DNA of 10,628 nucleotides from Betaproteobacteria bacterium (GTDB taxonomy: Bacteria > Pseudomonadota > Gammaproteobacteria > Burkholderiales > JAHFRG01): positions 1 to 10,628 of the forward strand of contig JAHFRG010000053.1 in assembly GCA_023258935.1 (NCBI GenBank), given 5' to 3'. Position 1 is the first letter of the stretch, and every line of letters begins with the position of its first letter. The notes beneath the pieces are model-generated. The model searched no databases, had not been told where the DNA came from, and saw only the letters and a list, made by a program, of their open reading frames with translations. Of the stretch, positions 1-5,818 are shown piece after piece. Position numbers and translations under genes: made by a program.

Positions 1-525
1 CCCTTCAAACTCGCACAGCGCAACTACGCTGTGGCCGAGCTTCTCCAACCGCTTGCGCCCGCCCAAATCGGGCAAATCAACCACAAATGCGCAGCCGACA
101 ATCCGGCCGCCGGTTTTCCCGATCAGCTTTACAGTGGCTACAGCTGTGCCGCCTGTGGCAATCAAATCGTCTACCAATAAAACTTTTTCCCCTTTTAGAA
201 TCGCATCGGTATGGATTTCCAGCCGGTCGGTTCCGTATTCCAGTTCATAGTCGTGCCCGAAATTTTCGCCCGGAAGTTTCCCTTTCTTGCGGACCGGCAC
301 GAAGCCGGCTTTAAGGTGATAGGCAAGCACCGCGCCTATGATGAAACCACGCGATTCGATTCCTGCAACTTTATCTATCTTCACGCCGCGGTATTTGCCG
401 ACCAATTGGTCTATGGTGCTGCGAAACCCTTCGGTATCCTTGAGCAGCGTTGTAATATCCCGAAACATAACCCCGTGCTTGGGAAAATCGGGAATGGTGC
501 GAATCAGTGATTTGATATCCATCAT
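1..525 (-). CDS. apt: Adenine phosphoribosyltransferase (partial, 3' end beyond window)
   Basis: Apt makes AMP and pyrophosphate from adenine and PRPP in the cytoplasm (purine salvage). The 175 codons visible begin MMDIKSLIRTIPDFPKHGVMFRDIT, the usual Apt opening written here only in part: IPDFPKHGVMFRDIT matches the family. The PRPP-binding loop VLLVDDLIATGGTA lies at about residues 115-128, and ESRGF at 57-61 and the RKKGKLPG flexible-loop region at 79-86 are also typical. Family members are about 170-185 residues, so only a few C-terminal codons should be missing past base 1. Two tandem ATGs (525 and 522) are possible starts. GGAG at 535-532 lies 6 bases before the first and 9 before the second. 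The start is one base after the livF stop and its ribosome binding site lies inside livF, so it is probably the last gene of the liv operon and translationally coupled. Identification is firm; the exact start is not. Confidence 0.95.
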   Translation of the reverse strand, partial: MMDIKSLIRTIPDFPKHGVMFRDITTLLKDTEGFRSTIDQLVGKYRGVKIDKVAGIESRGFIIGAVLAYHLKAGFVPVRKKGKLPGENFGHDYELEYGTDRLEIHTDAILKGEKVLLVDDLIATGGTAVATVKLIGKTGGRIVGCAFVVDLPDLGGRKRLEKLGHSVVALCEFEG

Positions 526-526
526 T

Positions 527-1228
527 TTATTCTCCAAGATAAGCTTCGCGTACCCGCGGATTGCCCAGCAATTCGCGCGCAGGGCCGCTTAAGATAATCA
601 GCCCGCCATCCATGACGTAAGCCTTGTGGCATGCTTCCAGCGCAAGCTTGGCGTTTTGCTCGACCAGCAGCAGTGTCACCCCTTCCCTGGCGATGCTCAA
701 AATCGTCTCGAAAATTTTACTCACCATGAGGGGCGCCAACCCCATGCTGGGTTCGTCAAGCAGCAACAATTTCGGACGGCTCATCAGTCCGCGGCCGATT
801 GCCAGCATCTGCTGCTCACCGCCGGAGAGCGTGCCCGCGGTTTGGACGCGCCGCTCCTTGAGGCGCGGGAACAATCCGTAAACGTGCTCCAACTCGTTTT
901 TGTAAGAGGCACGGCAGTATGCGCCCATCTCGAGATTCTCTTCCACAGTGAGCCTGCCGAAAATGCCGCGCCCTTCGGGAATGAGCGCCATACCCCGGCG
1001 CACCAGTTGATAAGAAGGCAGGCGCTTGATTGAATTGCCCTGGTAGCGCACTTCGCCTCCAACGTGAAGCAGCAGCCCGCAAATCGCTTTCAGCGTGGTG
1101 CTTTTGCCCGCGCCATTGGAACCAATCAAAGCGACGAGTTCGCCTTCGCCGACATCGAGATCAATGCCTTTAACCGCGTTAATGCCGCCGTAGGATACTT
1201 TCAAATCGCGCACTTCGAGCAGGTTCAC
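527..1228 (-). CDS. livF: Branched-chain amino acid ABC transporter ATP-binding protein LivF
   Basis: LivF is the second ATPase of the high-affinity leucine/isoleucine/valine importer and works as a heterodimer with LivG on the cytoplasmic face of LivHM. The 233-residue protein has Walker A GSNGAGKST at 36-44, the LivF-typical IPEGRGIF at 83-90, the ABC signature LSGGEQQ at 134-140, and Walker B LLLLDEPS with D158/E159. At the switch position it has VEQN rather than a histidine, as in other LivF proteins including E. coli LivF. Length matches the family (about 233-237). The start is GTG, and GTGA overlaps the livG stop by 4 bases. A GGGAGG sequence just upstream lies in the last livG codons, so translation is probably coupled to livG. 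The stop is one base from apt. Confidence 0.96.
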   Translation of the reverse strand: MNLLEVRDLKVSYGGINAVKGIDLDVGEGELVALIGSNGAGKSTTLKAICGLLLHVGGEVRYQGNSIKRLPSYQLVRRGMALIPEGRGIFGRLTVEENLEMGAYCRASYKNELEHVYGLFPRLKERRVQTAGTLSGGEQQMLAIGRGLMSRPKLLLLDEPSMGLAPLMVSKIFETILSIAREGVTLLLVEQNAKLALEACHKAYVMDGGLIILSGPARELLGNPRVREAYLGE

Positions 1229-1983
1229 ACCCCTCCCAAATAAGCTTCAATCACCGCCGGATCGCGCTGCACCTGCTGCGGAGAACCTTCCGCTATTTTC
1301 TTGCCGTAATCCAGCACTGCAACGCGGTCGCACAATCCCATCACCAGTTTCACGTCATGCTCAATCAACAAAATCGTCACGCCATCGCCACGGATAATTT
1401 CCAGCAATTTTTTCAAGCCCGCGGTTTCGGTAGCGTTCATTCCTGCTGCGGGCTCATCGAGCGCTAGCAGTTTGGGTTCGGTAGCAAGCGCACGCGCAAT
1501 TTCCAATCTGCGCTGGTCGCCGTAACTCAAATGGCTCGACAGATTGTTAGCGTATTCCGCAATCCCGACATATTGCAGGAGCGCAAATGCCCGCGAACGA
1601 ATCCCATCTTCCTCTTCCCGCGTACGCGCATCGCGCAGCACCGCTCCAATCACTCCTGCGCGGGTGCGCACATGTCGCCCTACCATGACGTTTTCCAGCG
1701 CGCTCATGTTTCCAAACAAGCGGATATTCTGGAACGTGCGTGCTATGCCGCGCTCGGCAATCATGTGCGGCTTGGTGGCGATGAGCTTTTCACCATTGAA
1801 GAAAAACTCGCCATGGTCGGGAGAATAAAGGCCGGTGAGCACGTTGAACAGAGTAGTTTTCCCTGCGCCGTTGGGGCCGATCAGACCGTAAATCTCGCCA
1901 TTTTGCAGGGACAGGTTGACCTCATCGAGCGCCAGCAGTCCGCCGAAGTGTTTGCTGACACTGCGCGCTTCGAGTAGAGTCAT
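1225..1983 (-). CDS. livG: Branched-chain amino acid ABC transporter ATP-binding protein LivG
   Basis: LivG is the first ATPase of the Liv importer (HAAT family), energising uptake of branched-chain amino acids through LivHM. The 252-residue protein has Walker A GPNGAGKTT at 36-44, the LivG-typical GIARTFQNIRLF around 79-90, the signature LSYGDQR at 152-158, Walker B LLALDEPAAGMN with D176/E177, and a canonical switch histidine H209 in LLIEHDVKLV. The longer helical insert between the Q-loop and the signature separates it from LivF. It starts with ATG, overlapping the livM stop as ATGA, and GGAG lies 7 bases upstream inside livM. Both ATPases look catalytically intact. Confidence 0.96.
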   Translation of the reverse strand: MTLLEARSVSKHFGGLLALDEVNLSLQNGEIYGLIGPNGAGKTTLFNVLTGLYSPDHGEFFFNGEKLIATKPHMIAERGIARTFQNIRLFGNMSALENVMVGRHVRTRAGVIGAVLRDARTREEEDGIRSRAFALLQYVGIAEYANNLSSHLSYGDQRRLEIARALATEPKLLALDEPAAGMNATETAGLKKLLEIIRGDGVTILLIEHDVKLVMGLCDRVAVLDYGKKIAEGSPQQVQRDPAVIEAYLGGV

Positions 1984-3083
1984 GCGCGTGCTCCGTTTTG
2001 GGCTTCAACTTCATCTTCGGCTTCGAATTCGCGCTTGCGTATGGTGGAAGGCAACAAACCGGCGGGTCGGAACAACATGACCAAAATCAATGCCAGTCCG
2101 AATATCAGCATGCGCAAATCAGCAGGATCGACAATGACGCGCCCGAACAGCGCCTGTTCGAATGGCCCGATGTAGCGCAGTGCCTCCGGCAGCACCACCA
2201 GCAATACCACGCCCAGGACCACGCCGGCGATATTGCCCATGCCGCCCAGCACCACCATGCACAAGATCATGATGGATTCGATGAGAGTGAAACTTTCCGG
2301 GCTGATGAAGCCCTGAAACCCGGCGAACAGTCCTCCGCCCACGCCGCCGAAGCTCGCGCCCATGGCAAAGGCAAGCAGCTTGATGTTGCGCGTATTGATA
2401 CCCATGGCTTTCGCCGCCACTTCATCTTCGCGTACCGCCACCCAGGCGCGGCCGATGCGCGAATCCTGCAAGCGCATGGAAATGAAAATCACCAATATGG
2501 TCAGGGCGAGGAACAGGTAATAGTAGTTATGCACGGAGGGAAAATTGATGTCGAACAGCTGGTGTGACTGATTCAGCGAAAATCCACCGAAACTTACCGG
2601 ATCGATCTTGTTCACGCCTTGCGGGCCGTTGGTGATATTGATCGGCGCATTCAAGTTGTTGAGGAAGATGCGGATGATTTCGCCGAAACCCAGTGTGACG
2701 ATGGCGAGGTAATCGCCGCGCAGCCTGAGCGTGGGCGCTCCGAGCAGCACGCCAAAAATACAGGTCACGCCGGCGCCCAAGGGCAGTAACGCCCAGAAAG
2801 GCAGATGAATGCCGAAATGCGGCGAGGCGAGCAGCGCATACAGATAAGCGCCTACTGCGAAAAACGCGACATAGCCCAAATCCAGCAGCCCGGCGAAGCC
2901 GACGACGATGTTGAGCCCCAGCGCCAGGATGATATAGAGCAGTACGAAATCGATGATGCGCACCCAGCTGCGGCTGAGGAGAGTGTCAGCAAGGAAGGGC
3001 AGTACCGCGAGCAATACCGCAATCAGGATGAACGCAGCCCAGGCGGCGCGCGGATTGCGTTTCAGTTTTTCCCAGCGGCTCAT
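1980..3083 (-). CDS. livM: Branched-chain amino acid ABC transporter permease LivM
   Basis: LivM forms half of the inner-membrane channel of the Liv importer, paired with LivH. The 367-residue protein is strongly hydrophobic with roughly eight to ten membrane segments, starting at about residues 14-32 and 40-65. It carries the LivM hallmark LRLRGDYLAIVTLGFGEI near 125-143, the cytoplasmic coupling-loop sequence IGRAWVAVREDEVAAKAMG, and the glycine-rich VVLGGMGNIAGVVLG segment before the last helices. The C-terminus RPAGLLP is common to LivH and LivM. A charged Glu/Asp-rich tail (EFEAEDEVEAQNGARA) follows. ATG overlaps the livH stop (ATGA), which points to tight co-expression. Sequence and operon position agree, so confidence is high. 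Confidence 0.95.
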   Translation of the reverse strand: MSRWEKLKRNPRAAWAAFILIAVLLAVLPFLADTLLSRSWVRIIDFVLLYIILALGLNIVVGFAGLLDLGYVAFFAVGAYLYALLASPHFGIHLPFWALLPLGAGVTCIFGVLLGAPTLRLRGDYLAIVTLGFGEIIRIFLNNLNAPINITNGPQGVNKIDPVSFGGFSLNQSHQLFDINFPSVHNYYYLFLALTILVIFISMRLQDSRIGRAWVAVREDEVAAKAMGINTRNIKLLAFAMGASFGGVGGGLFAGFQGFISPESFTLIESIMILCMVVLGGMGNIAGVVLGVVLLVVLPEALRYIGPFEQALFGRVIVDPADLRMLIFGLALILVMLFRPAGLLPSTIRKREFEAEDEVEAQNGARA

Positions 3084-4003
3084 GCCCGTTCCGCGATTCG
3101 CTCGCCAAGCAAGCCCGAGGGACGGAACACCAATACCAGAATCAGCACAAAGAACGCGAACACATCCTGGTAGTTGCTGCCTAGAAATCCGCCGGTAAGC
3201 TGCCCGATATAACCTGCGCCCAGGCTTTCGATGATGCCAAGCAACAGCCCGCCCAGCATGGCTCCGCCGAGATTGCCTATGCCGCCCAGCACCGCCGCGG
3301 TAAACGCCTTGAGCCCGAGCGAAAAACCCATGTAATAGTGTGCCAGGCCGTAATAGCCACTCACCATCAAGCCCGCCACCGCAGCCAGCGCCGAGCCGAC
3401 TATAAAAGTAATCGAGATGATGGTGTTGATGTTAACTCCCATCAACCCCGCGACTTCGGCGTTCTGAGCGGTGGCGCGCATGGCCCGCCCCAGGCGAGTG
3501 CGGTGAACCAAAAACAGCAGCCCGACCATGATTAAAGCGGCAAGCAGCACGATGAAAATCTGCAAATCGGAAATTGCGGCGCCGGCGACGAAGTGAGGCT
3601 TGGAGGGAAGCAGCGGGGGAAAGGTAATGTATTGGCGCCCCCAGATAATCATCGCGCTGTTTTGCAGCACGATGGAAACGCCGATGGCGGTAATCAGGGC
3701 CGCAAGCCGCGGTGCGTGGCGCAGCGGCCGGTAAGCGATGCGCTCAATGCCGTAGCCCAATGCCATGCAGGTCGGCATGGCGACCATCAATCCCAGCAAA
3801 ACAATCACCGGGCCGGGAAGTGCGGTACCGCTCAAAGCGTTAATCACGGCGAGCGCCACCATTGCACCTATCATCACTACTTCGCCGTGCGCGAAGTTGA
3901 TGAGGCCGAGGATGCCGTAGACCATGGTGTAGCCCAACGCCACCAAGGCATAGACACTGCCCAGCACGATGCCGTTGATGATTTGCTGGAGAAAAATATC
4001 CAC
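3080..4003 (-). CDS. livH: Branched-chain amino acid ABC transporter permease LivH
   Basis: LivH is the other membrane half of the Liv importer. With the GTG start at 4003 the protein is 307 residues and begins (M)DIFLQQIINGIVLGSVYAL, which lines up with the FLQQ..NG..LGS.YAL opening of E. coli LivH (308 residues). Other family signs are GYTMVYGILGLINFAHGE near 24-41, the coupling loop LGRAMRATAQNAEVAGLMGVN, AVLGGIGNLGGAMLGG, and the C-terminal FRPSGLLGE. The frame stays open upstream to another GTG at 4036, but that start would lie inside a stem-loop and add 11 residues (PCCYWVEPFL region) not found in the family. GGGTGGAG at 4020-4013 gives a good ribosome binding site for 4003. The gene is the first after the binding-protein gene and overlaps livM by 4 bases. 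Confidence 0.93.
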   Translation of the reverse strand: MDIFLQQIINGIVLGSVYALVALGYTMVYGILGLINFAHGEVVMIGAMVALAVINALSGTALPGPVIVLLGLMVAMPTCMALGYGIERIAYRPLRHAPRLAALITAIGVSIVLQNSAMIIWGRQYITFPPLLPSKPHFVAGAAISDLQIFIVLLAALIMVGLLFLVHRTRLGRAMRATAQNAEVAGLMGVNINTIISITFIVGSALAAVAGLMVSGYYGLAHYYMGFSLGLKAFTAAVLGGIGNLGGAMLGGLLLGIIESLGAGYIGQLTGGFLGSNYQDVFAFFVLILVLVFRPSGLLGERIAERA

Positions 4004-4012
4004 GAGGAACGG

Positions 4013-4020
4013 CTCCACCC
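4013..4020 (-). promoter_or_regulatory. Shine-Dalgarno site that sets the livH start
   Basis: GGGTGGAG on the minus strand ends 9 bases before the GTG at 4003. It supports that start over the GTGs at 4036 and 4021, which have no comparable site and would add residues absent from LivH proteins. Confidence 0.6.
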
Positions 4021-4025
4021 AATAG

Positions 4026-4053
4026 CAACACGGCACCCGAAGGTGCCGTGCCG
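4026..4053 (-). promoter_or_regulatory. Intercistronic stem-loop with TTCG tetraloop
   Basis: Between the binding-protein stop (4076) and livH (4003) the minus strand folds into a perfect 9-bp stem, CACGGCACC / GGTGCCGTG (arms 4050-4042 and 4037-4029), closed by TTCG. This is the exceptionally stable C(UUCG)G tetraloop. Two G-U pairs and one C-G pair could extend the stem to 12 bp. No T-run follows, so it is a poor intrinsic terminator. A 3'-stabilising or processing element that leaves more binding-protein mRNA than permease mRNA is a reasonable inference, as known for other periplasmic-binding-protein operons such as malE-malF. Confidence 0.75.
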
Positions 4054-4075
4054 TGTCTGAAAAATGCGTAGCGGG

Positions 4076-5290
4076 CTAGTACCCCGCGGAAAACGGGGAC
4101 TTGCCGTCTGCGGCCGGCGATGCGTCCGCTGCAGGTGGTGCTTCTTGTCCCATCGTCTGCAGCGGCACCCAGTTTCCGCCTTTGACTTGGTATAGAGTCA
4201 CCGCGCCGCCTTTGACGTCGCCTTTGGCATCGAAAGCGATGGGCCCGGTCACGCCATTGCGCCGAATTTGCGCAAGCACCGGCAGATATTTAGCTGGATC
4301 CACCGAATCGGCTTTTTTCATCGCGTCGACCAGCGTCATGGCCGCGTCATACGCGTAAGGCGCGTAAATCTGGATTTTGCCGTATTTCGATTCAAATTTT
4401 TTCAGGAAACCGCTCCCACCCGGCATTTTCTCCATCGGCAATCCGGGCGTGGAAGCGGTCACGCCTTCAGCGTCTGCGCCGGCGATCTTGATGAATTCCC
4501 TGCTTTGCGTGCCGTCGCCGCCGAGGAATTTAGCGTTCAGTCCCAGCGATCTCATCTGCTTCACCATCGGTCCTGCTTGCGCGTCCATGCCGCCATAGAA
4601 AACAACGTCCGGCTGCCCGCCTTTGATGGTAGTGAGTATCGCCAGAAAATCGGTCGCCCGGTCGGTGGTGTATTCGCGCGCCAGAATTTCCGCGCCGCCG
4701 GCCTTTGCCGCTTTCTCGAACTGGTCGGCCAGCCCCTGGCCGTAAGCGGTGCGGTCGTCAATGATGGCAATTTTTTTCGCAGCCATTTGCTTCACCGCGA
4801 ATTCACCGAGCACTTTGCCTTGTTGTTCATCATTGGTCATGACGCGGAACGCATTCTTGAAGCCTTGCTGCGTATAGGGAATAGCGGTGGCGGAGGGTGA
4901 AATCTGCACCACGCCCGCGTCGTGGTAAATCTTGGAAGCGGGTATGGTCGCACCGGAGTTAAGATGCCCGATCACCGCGTTGACTTTTTGGTCCACCAGT
5001 TTCTGCGCGACAATGGTGGCGGTTTTCGGATCGGCCTGGTCATCTTCGCTGATGAGCTCAAAGTGGACTTTCTTGCCGCCAATCACCAAGTTTTGCGCGT
5101 TGACTTCCTCAATGGCTAGGCGCGCACCGTTGTCGTTATCTTTTCCGAGATGTGCTTGCGGTCCGGTGAGCGGCGCGACAGAGCCGATTTTGACGACGAG
5201 CCCCGACGAAGTTGTCTGCTCTTTGCCGCAGCCCTGGAGCCCTAGAGTTGCCGCCAGGATGGTCAATGCAAAAGCGTGGCTTAATTTCAT
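4076..5290 (-). CDS. livK: Branched-chain amino acid ABC transporter substrate-binding protein (LivJ/LivK type)
   Basis: This periplasmic binding protein delivers leucine/isoleucine/valine or related amino acids to LivHM. From the ATG at 5290 it has 404 residues. A signal peptide spans about 1-20 and ends LGLQGC, a lipobox-like site with Cys21, so it may be an inner- or outer-membrane-anchored lipoprotein; Gln at the -2 position is atypical. The mature part starts KIGSVAPLTGPQAHLG and keeps the ligand-contact regions of LivJ: GHLNSGATIPAS near 108-119, SPSATAIP near 131-138, DDRTAYGQGLA, VVFYGGMDAQAGP, and GGDGT where E. coli LivJ has a Glu. The C-terminus is a Pro/Ala-rich tail (EAPPAADASPAADGK). 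AGGAG lies 5 bases before ATG 5290; the in-frame ATG at 5305 lies upstream of that site and is unlikely. The symbol livK rather than livJ is by operon position, and substrate specificity is inferred. Confidence 0.92.
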   Translation of the reverse strand: MKLSHAFALTILAATLGLQGCGKEQTTSSGLVVKIGSVAPLTGPQAHLGKDNDNGARLAIEEVNAQNLVIGGKKVHFELISEDDQADPKTATIVAQKLVDQKVNAVIGHLNSGATIPASKIYHDAGVVQISPSATAIPYTQQGFKNAFRVMTNDEQQGKVLGEFAVKQMAAKKIAIIDDRTAYGQGLADQFEKAAKAGGAEILAREYTTDRATDFLAILTTIKGGQPDVVFYGGMDAQAGPMVKQMRSLGLNAKFLGGDGTQSREFIKIAGADAEGVTASTPGLPMEKMPGGSGFLKKFESKYGKIQIYAPYAYDAAMTLVDAMKKADSVDPAKYLPVLAQIRRNGVTGPIAFDAKGDVKGGAVTLYQVKGGNWVPLQTMGQEAPPAADASPAADGKSPFSAGY

Positions 5291-5309
5291 GTTCACTCCT
5301 GACATATGA

Positions 5310-5338
5310 AACCTCTGATTAAGTCCTCATCAGAGGTT
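5310..5338 (-). promoter_or_regulatory. Leader hairpin upstream of the liv operon
   Basis: On the minus strand a perfect 10-bp inverted repeat, AACCTCTGAT / ATCAGAGGTT (5338-5329 and 5319-5310), is separated by a 9-base loop. It lies about 18-46 bases downstream of the predicted transcription start and 19 bases before the binding-protein ATG. Only three T's follow the second arm, so it is not a clear terminator. It could be an RNA hairpin affecting translation or stability, or an operator for a dimeric repressor. The structure is plain; its function is inferred. Confidence 0.65.
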
Positions 5339-5350
5339 CCTTAGCTTCAT
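5330..5350 (-). CDS. Possible six-codon leader peptide MKLRNL
   Basis: A mini-ORF in the liv leader encodes M-K-L-R-N-L then TGA, with leucine codons CTA (third) and CTC (sixth). Its last codons form the 5' arm of the leader hairpin, the layout expected if ribosome stalling on leucine codons altered RNA folding. Against it: the ORF is tiny, two leucines in six codons can arise by chance, and its ATG lies only about 6 bases from the predicted transcription start without a Shine-Dalgarno site, so it would have to be read almost leaderless. The stop overlaps another ATG (TGATG) that opens a three-codon frame. Speculative. Confidence 0.25.
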   Translation of the reverse strand: MKLRNL

Positions 5351-5362
5351 GAAATGCAATCG

Positions 5363-5391
5363 ATTATCCGCAGTCGCTTAAACCTTGTCAA
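5363..5391 (-). promoter_or_regulatory. Sigma-70 promoter of the liv operon
   Basis: On the minus strand a perfect -35 hexamer TTGACA (5391-5386) is followed after exactly 17 bases by GATAAT (5368-5363), five of six matches to the -10 consensus. The start of transcription should be near 5355-5357, giving a leader of about 66 bases before the binding-protein ATG. It lies just past the terminator of the upstream cytochrome operon, so the liv genes form an independent unit. Confidence 0.8.
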
Positions 5392-5412
5392 TTTTCGGTG
5401 ATGGCTTGCGAC

Positions 5413-5445
5413 GTAAACAAAAAAGCCGGCGCAAAACCGGCTTTT
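5413..5445 (-). terminator. Rho-independent terminator after the cytochrome c gene
   Basis: On the minus strand AAAAGCCGG (5445-5437) and CCGGCTTTT (5429-5421) form a perfect 9-bp stem around a 7-base loop (TTTTGCG), followed by a T-rich tail giving TTTTTTGTTT. It begins 22 bases after the cytochrome stop codon and should end the ilvD-to-cytochrome transcript. Confidence 0.88.
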
Positions 5446-5466
5446 CCGATAACCCGCAAGGGAAGA

Positions 5467-5787
5467 CTAAAGTGACAGAATCCACTGTACGATGGTCTTG
5501 ATGTCCTCGTCTTTCACCTGGGGAGAATTGGGAGGCATCGGAATCTGACCCCACACGCCGGAGCCGCCTTTTTTGACTTTTTCAATCAGCTTGGCTTCAG
5601 CGCTTTTGTCGCTCTTGTACTTCGCGGCGACTTCCTTGTAAGCGGGCCCCACCAGCTTACTGTCCACCGTGTGACAGGCGAAGCAGTTGTCTTTCTTTGC
5701 CAACGCCTGTCCTGCCTTTGCATCAGCCAGCGCATTAGCGCTCGCCATGGCCATGCCCGAAAGTAATCCTATCAATAGCGCCCTCAT
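5467..5787 (-). CDS. Periplasmic class I c-type cytochrome (c551-like)
   Basis: A small soluble electron carrier with one covalent haem, 106 residues. A signal peptide of about 21 residues ends ANALA, with likely cleavage before Asp22. The haem site CFACH is at 35-39 (Cys35, Cys38, His39 as proximal ligand). The distal ligand is Met84 in the IPMPPN motif, preceded by GVWGQ, and the C-terminal helix is EDIKTIVQWILSL. This matches the cytochrome c551/c8 type (mature about 82-85 residues). Possible partners include nitrite reductases or terminal oxidases, but none is encoded here, so its partner is unknown. AAGG lies 7 bases before the ATG. It is 31 bases downstream of the DUF255 gene and followed by the terminator, so it is the last gene of that operon. 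Confidence 0.92.
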   Translation of the reverse strand: MRALLIGLLSGMAMASANALADAKAGQALAKKDNCFACHTVDSKLVGPAYKEVAAKYKSDKSAEAKLIEKVKKGGSGVWGQIPMPPNSPQVKDEDIKTIVQWILSL

Positions 5788-5818
5788 GTTTGCACCTTGT
5801 TTGAAAATTCATCCAATT

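Noticed and set aside
4004..4036. Upstream GTG extension of livH to 4036
   Set aside because: It begins inside the TTCG stem-loop, adds residues not seen in LivH, and lacks a ribosome binding site, whereas 4003 has one and gives the normal length.
2805..4060. Several + strand open frames opposite livM and livH
   Set aside because: They are Gln/His/Arg/Asp-rich shadows of hydrophobic permease codons on the other strand, with no recognisable domain.
5291..5305. Upstream ATG for the binding-protein gene at 5305
   Set aside because: The Shine-Dalgarno AGGAG lies between it and the ATG at 5290, and starting at 5290 gives a normal signal peptide beginning MKLSHAFA.
5322..5336. CTGATGAG in the liv leader, resembling a hammerhead ribozyme core
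   Set aside because: The required GAAA box and the three-stem arrangement around a cleavage site are missing; the bases are explained by the simple hairpin.
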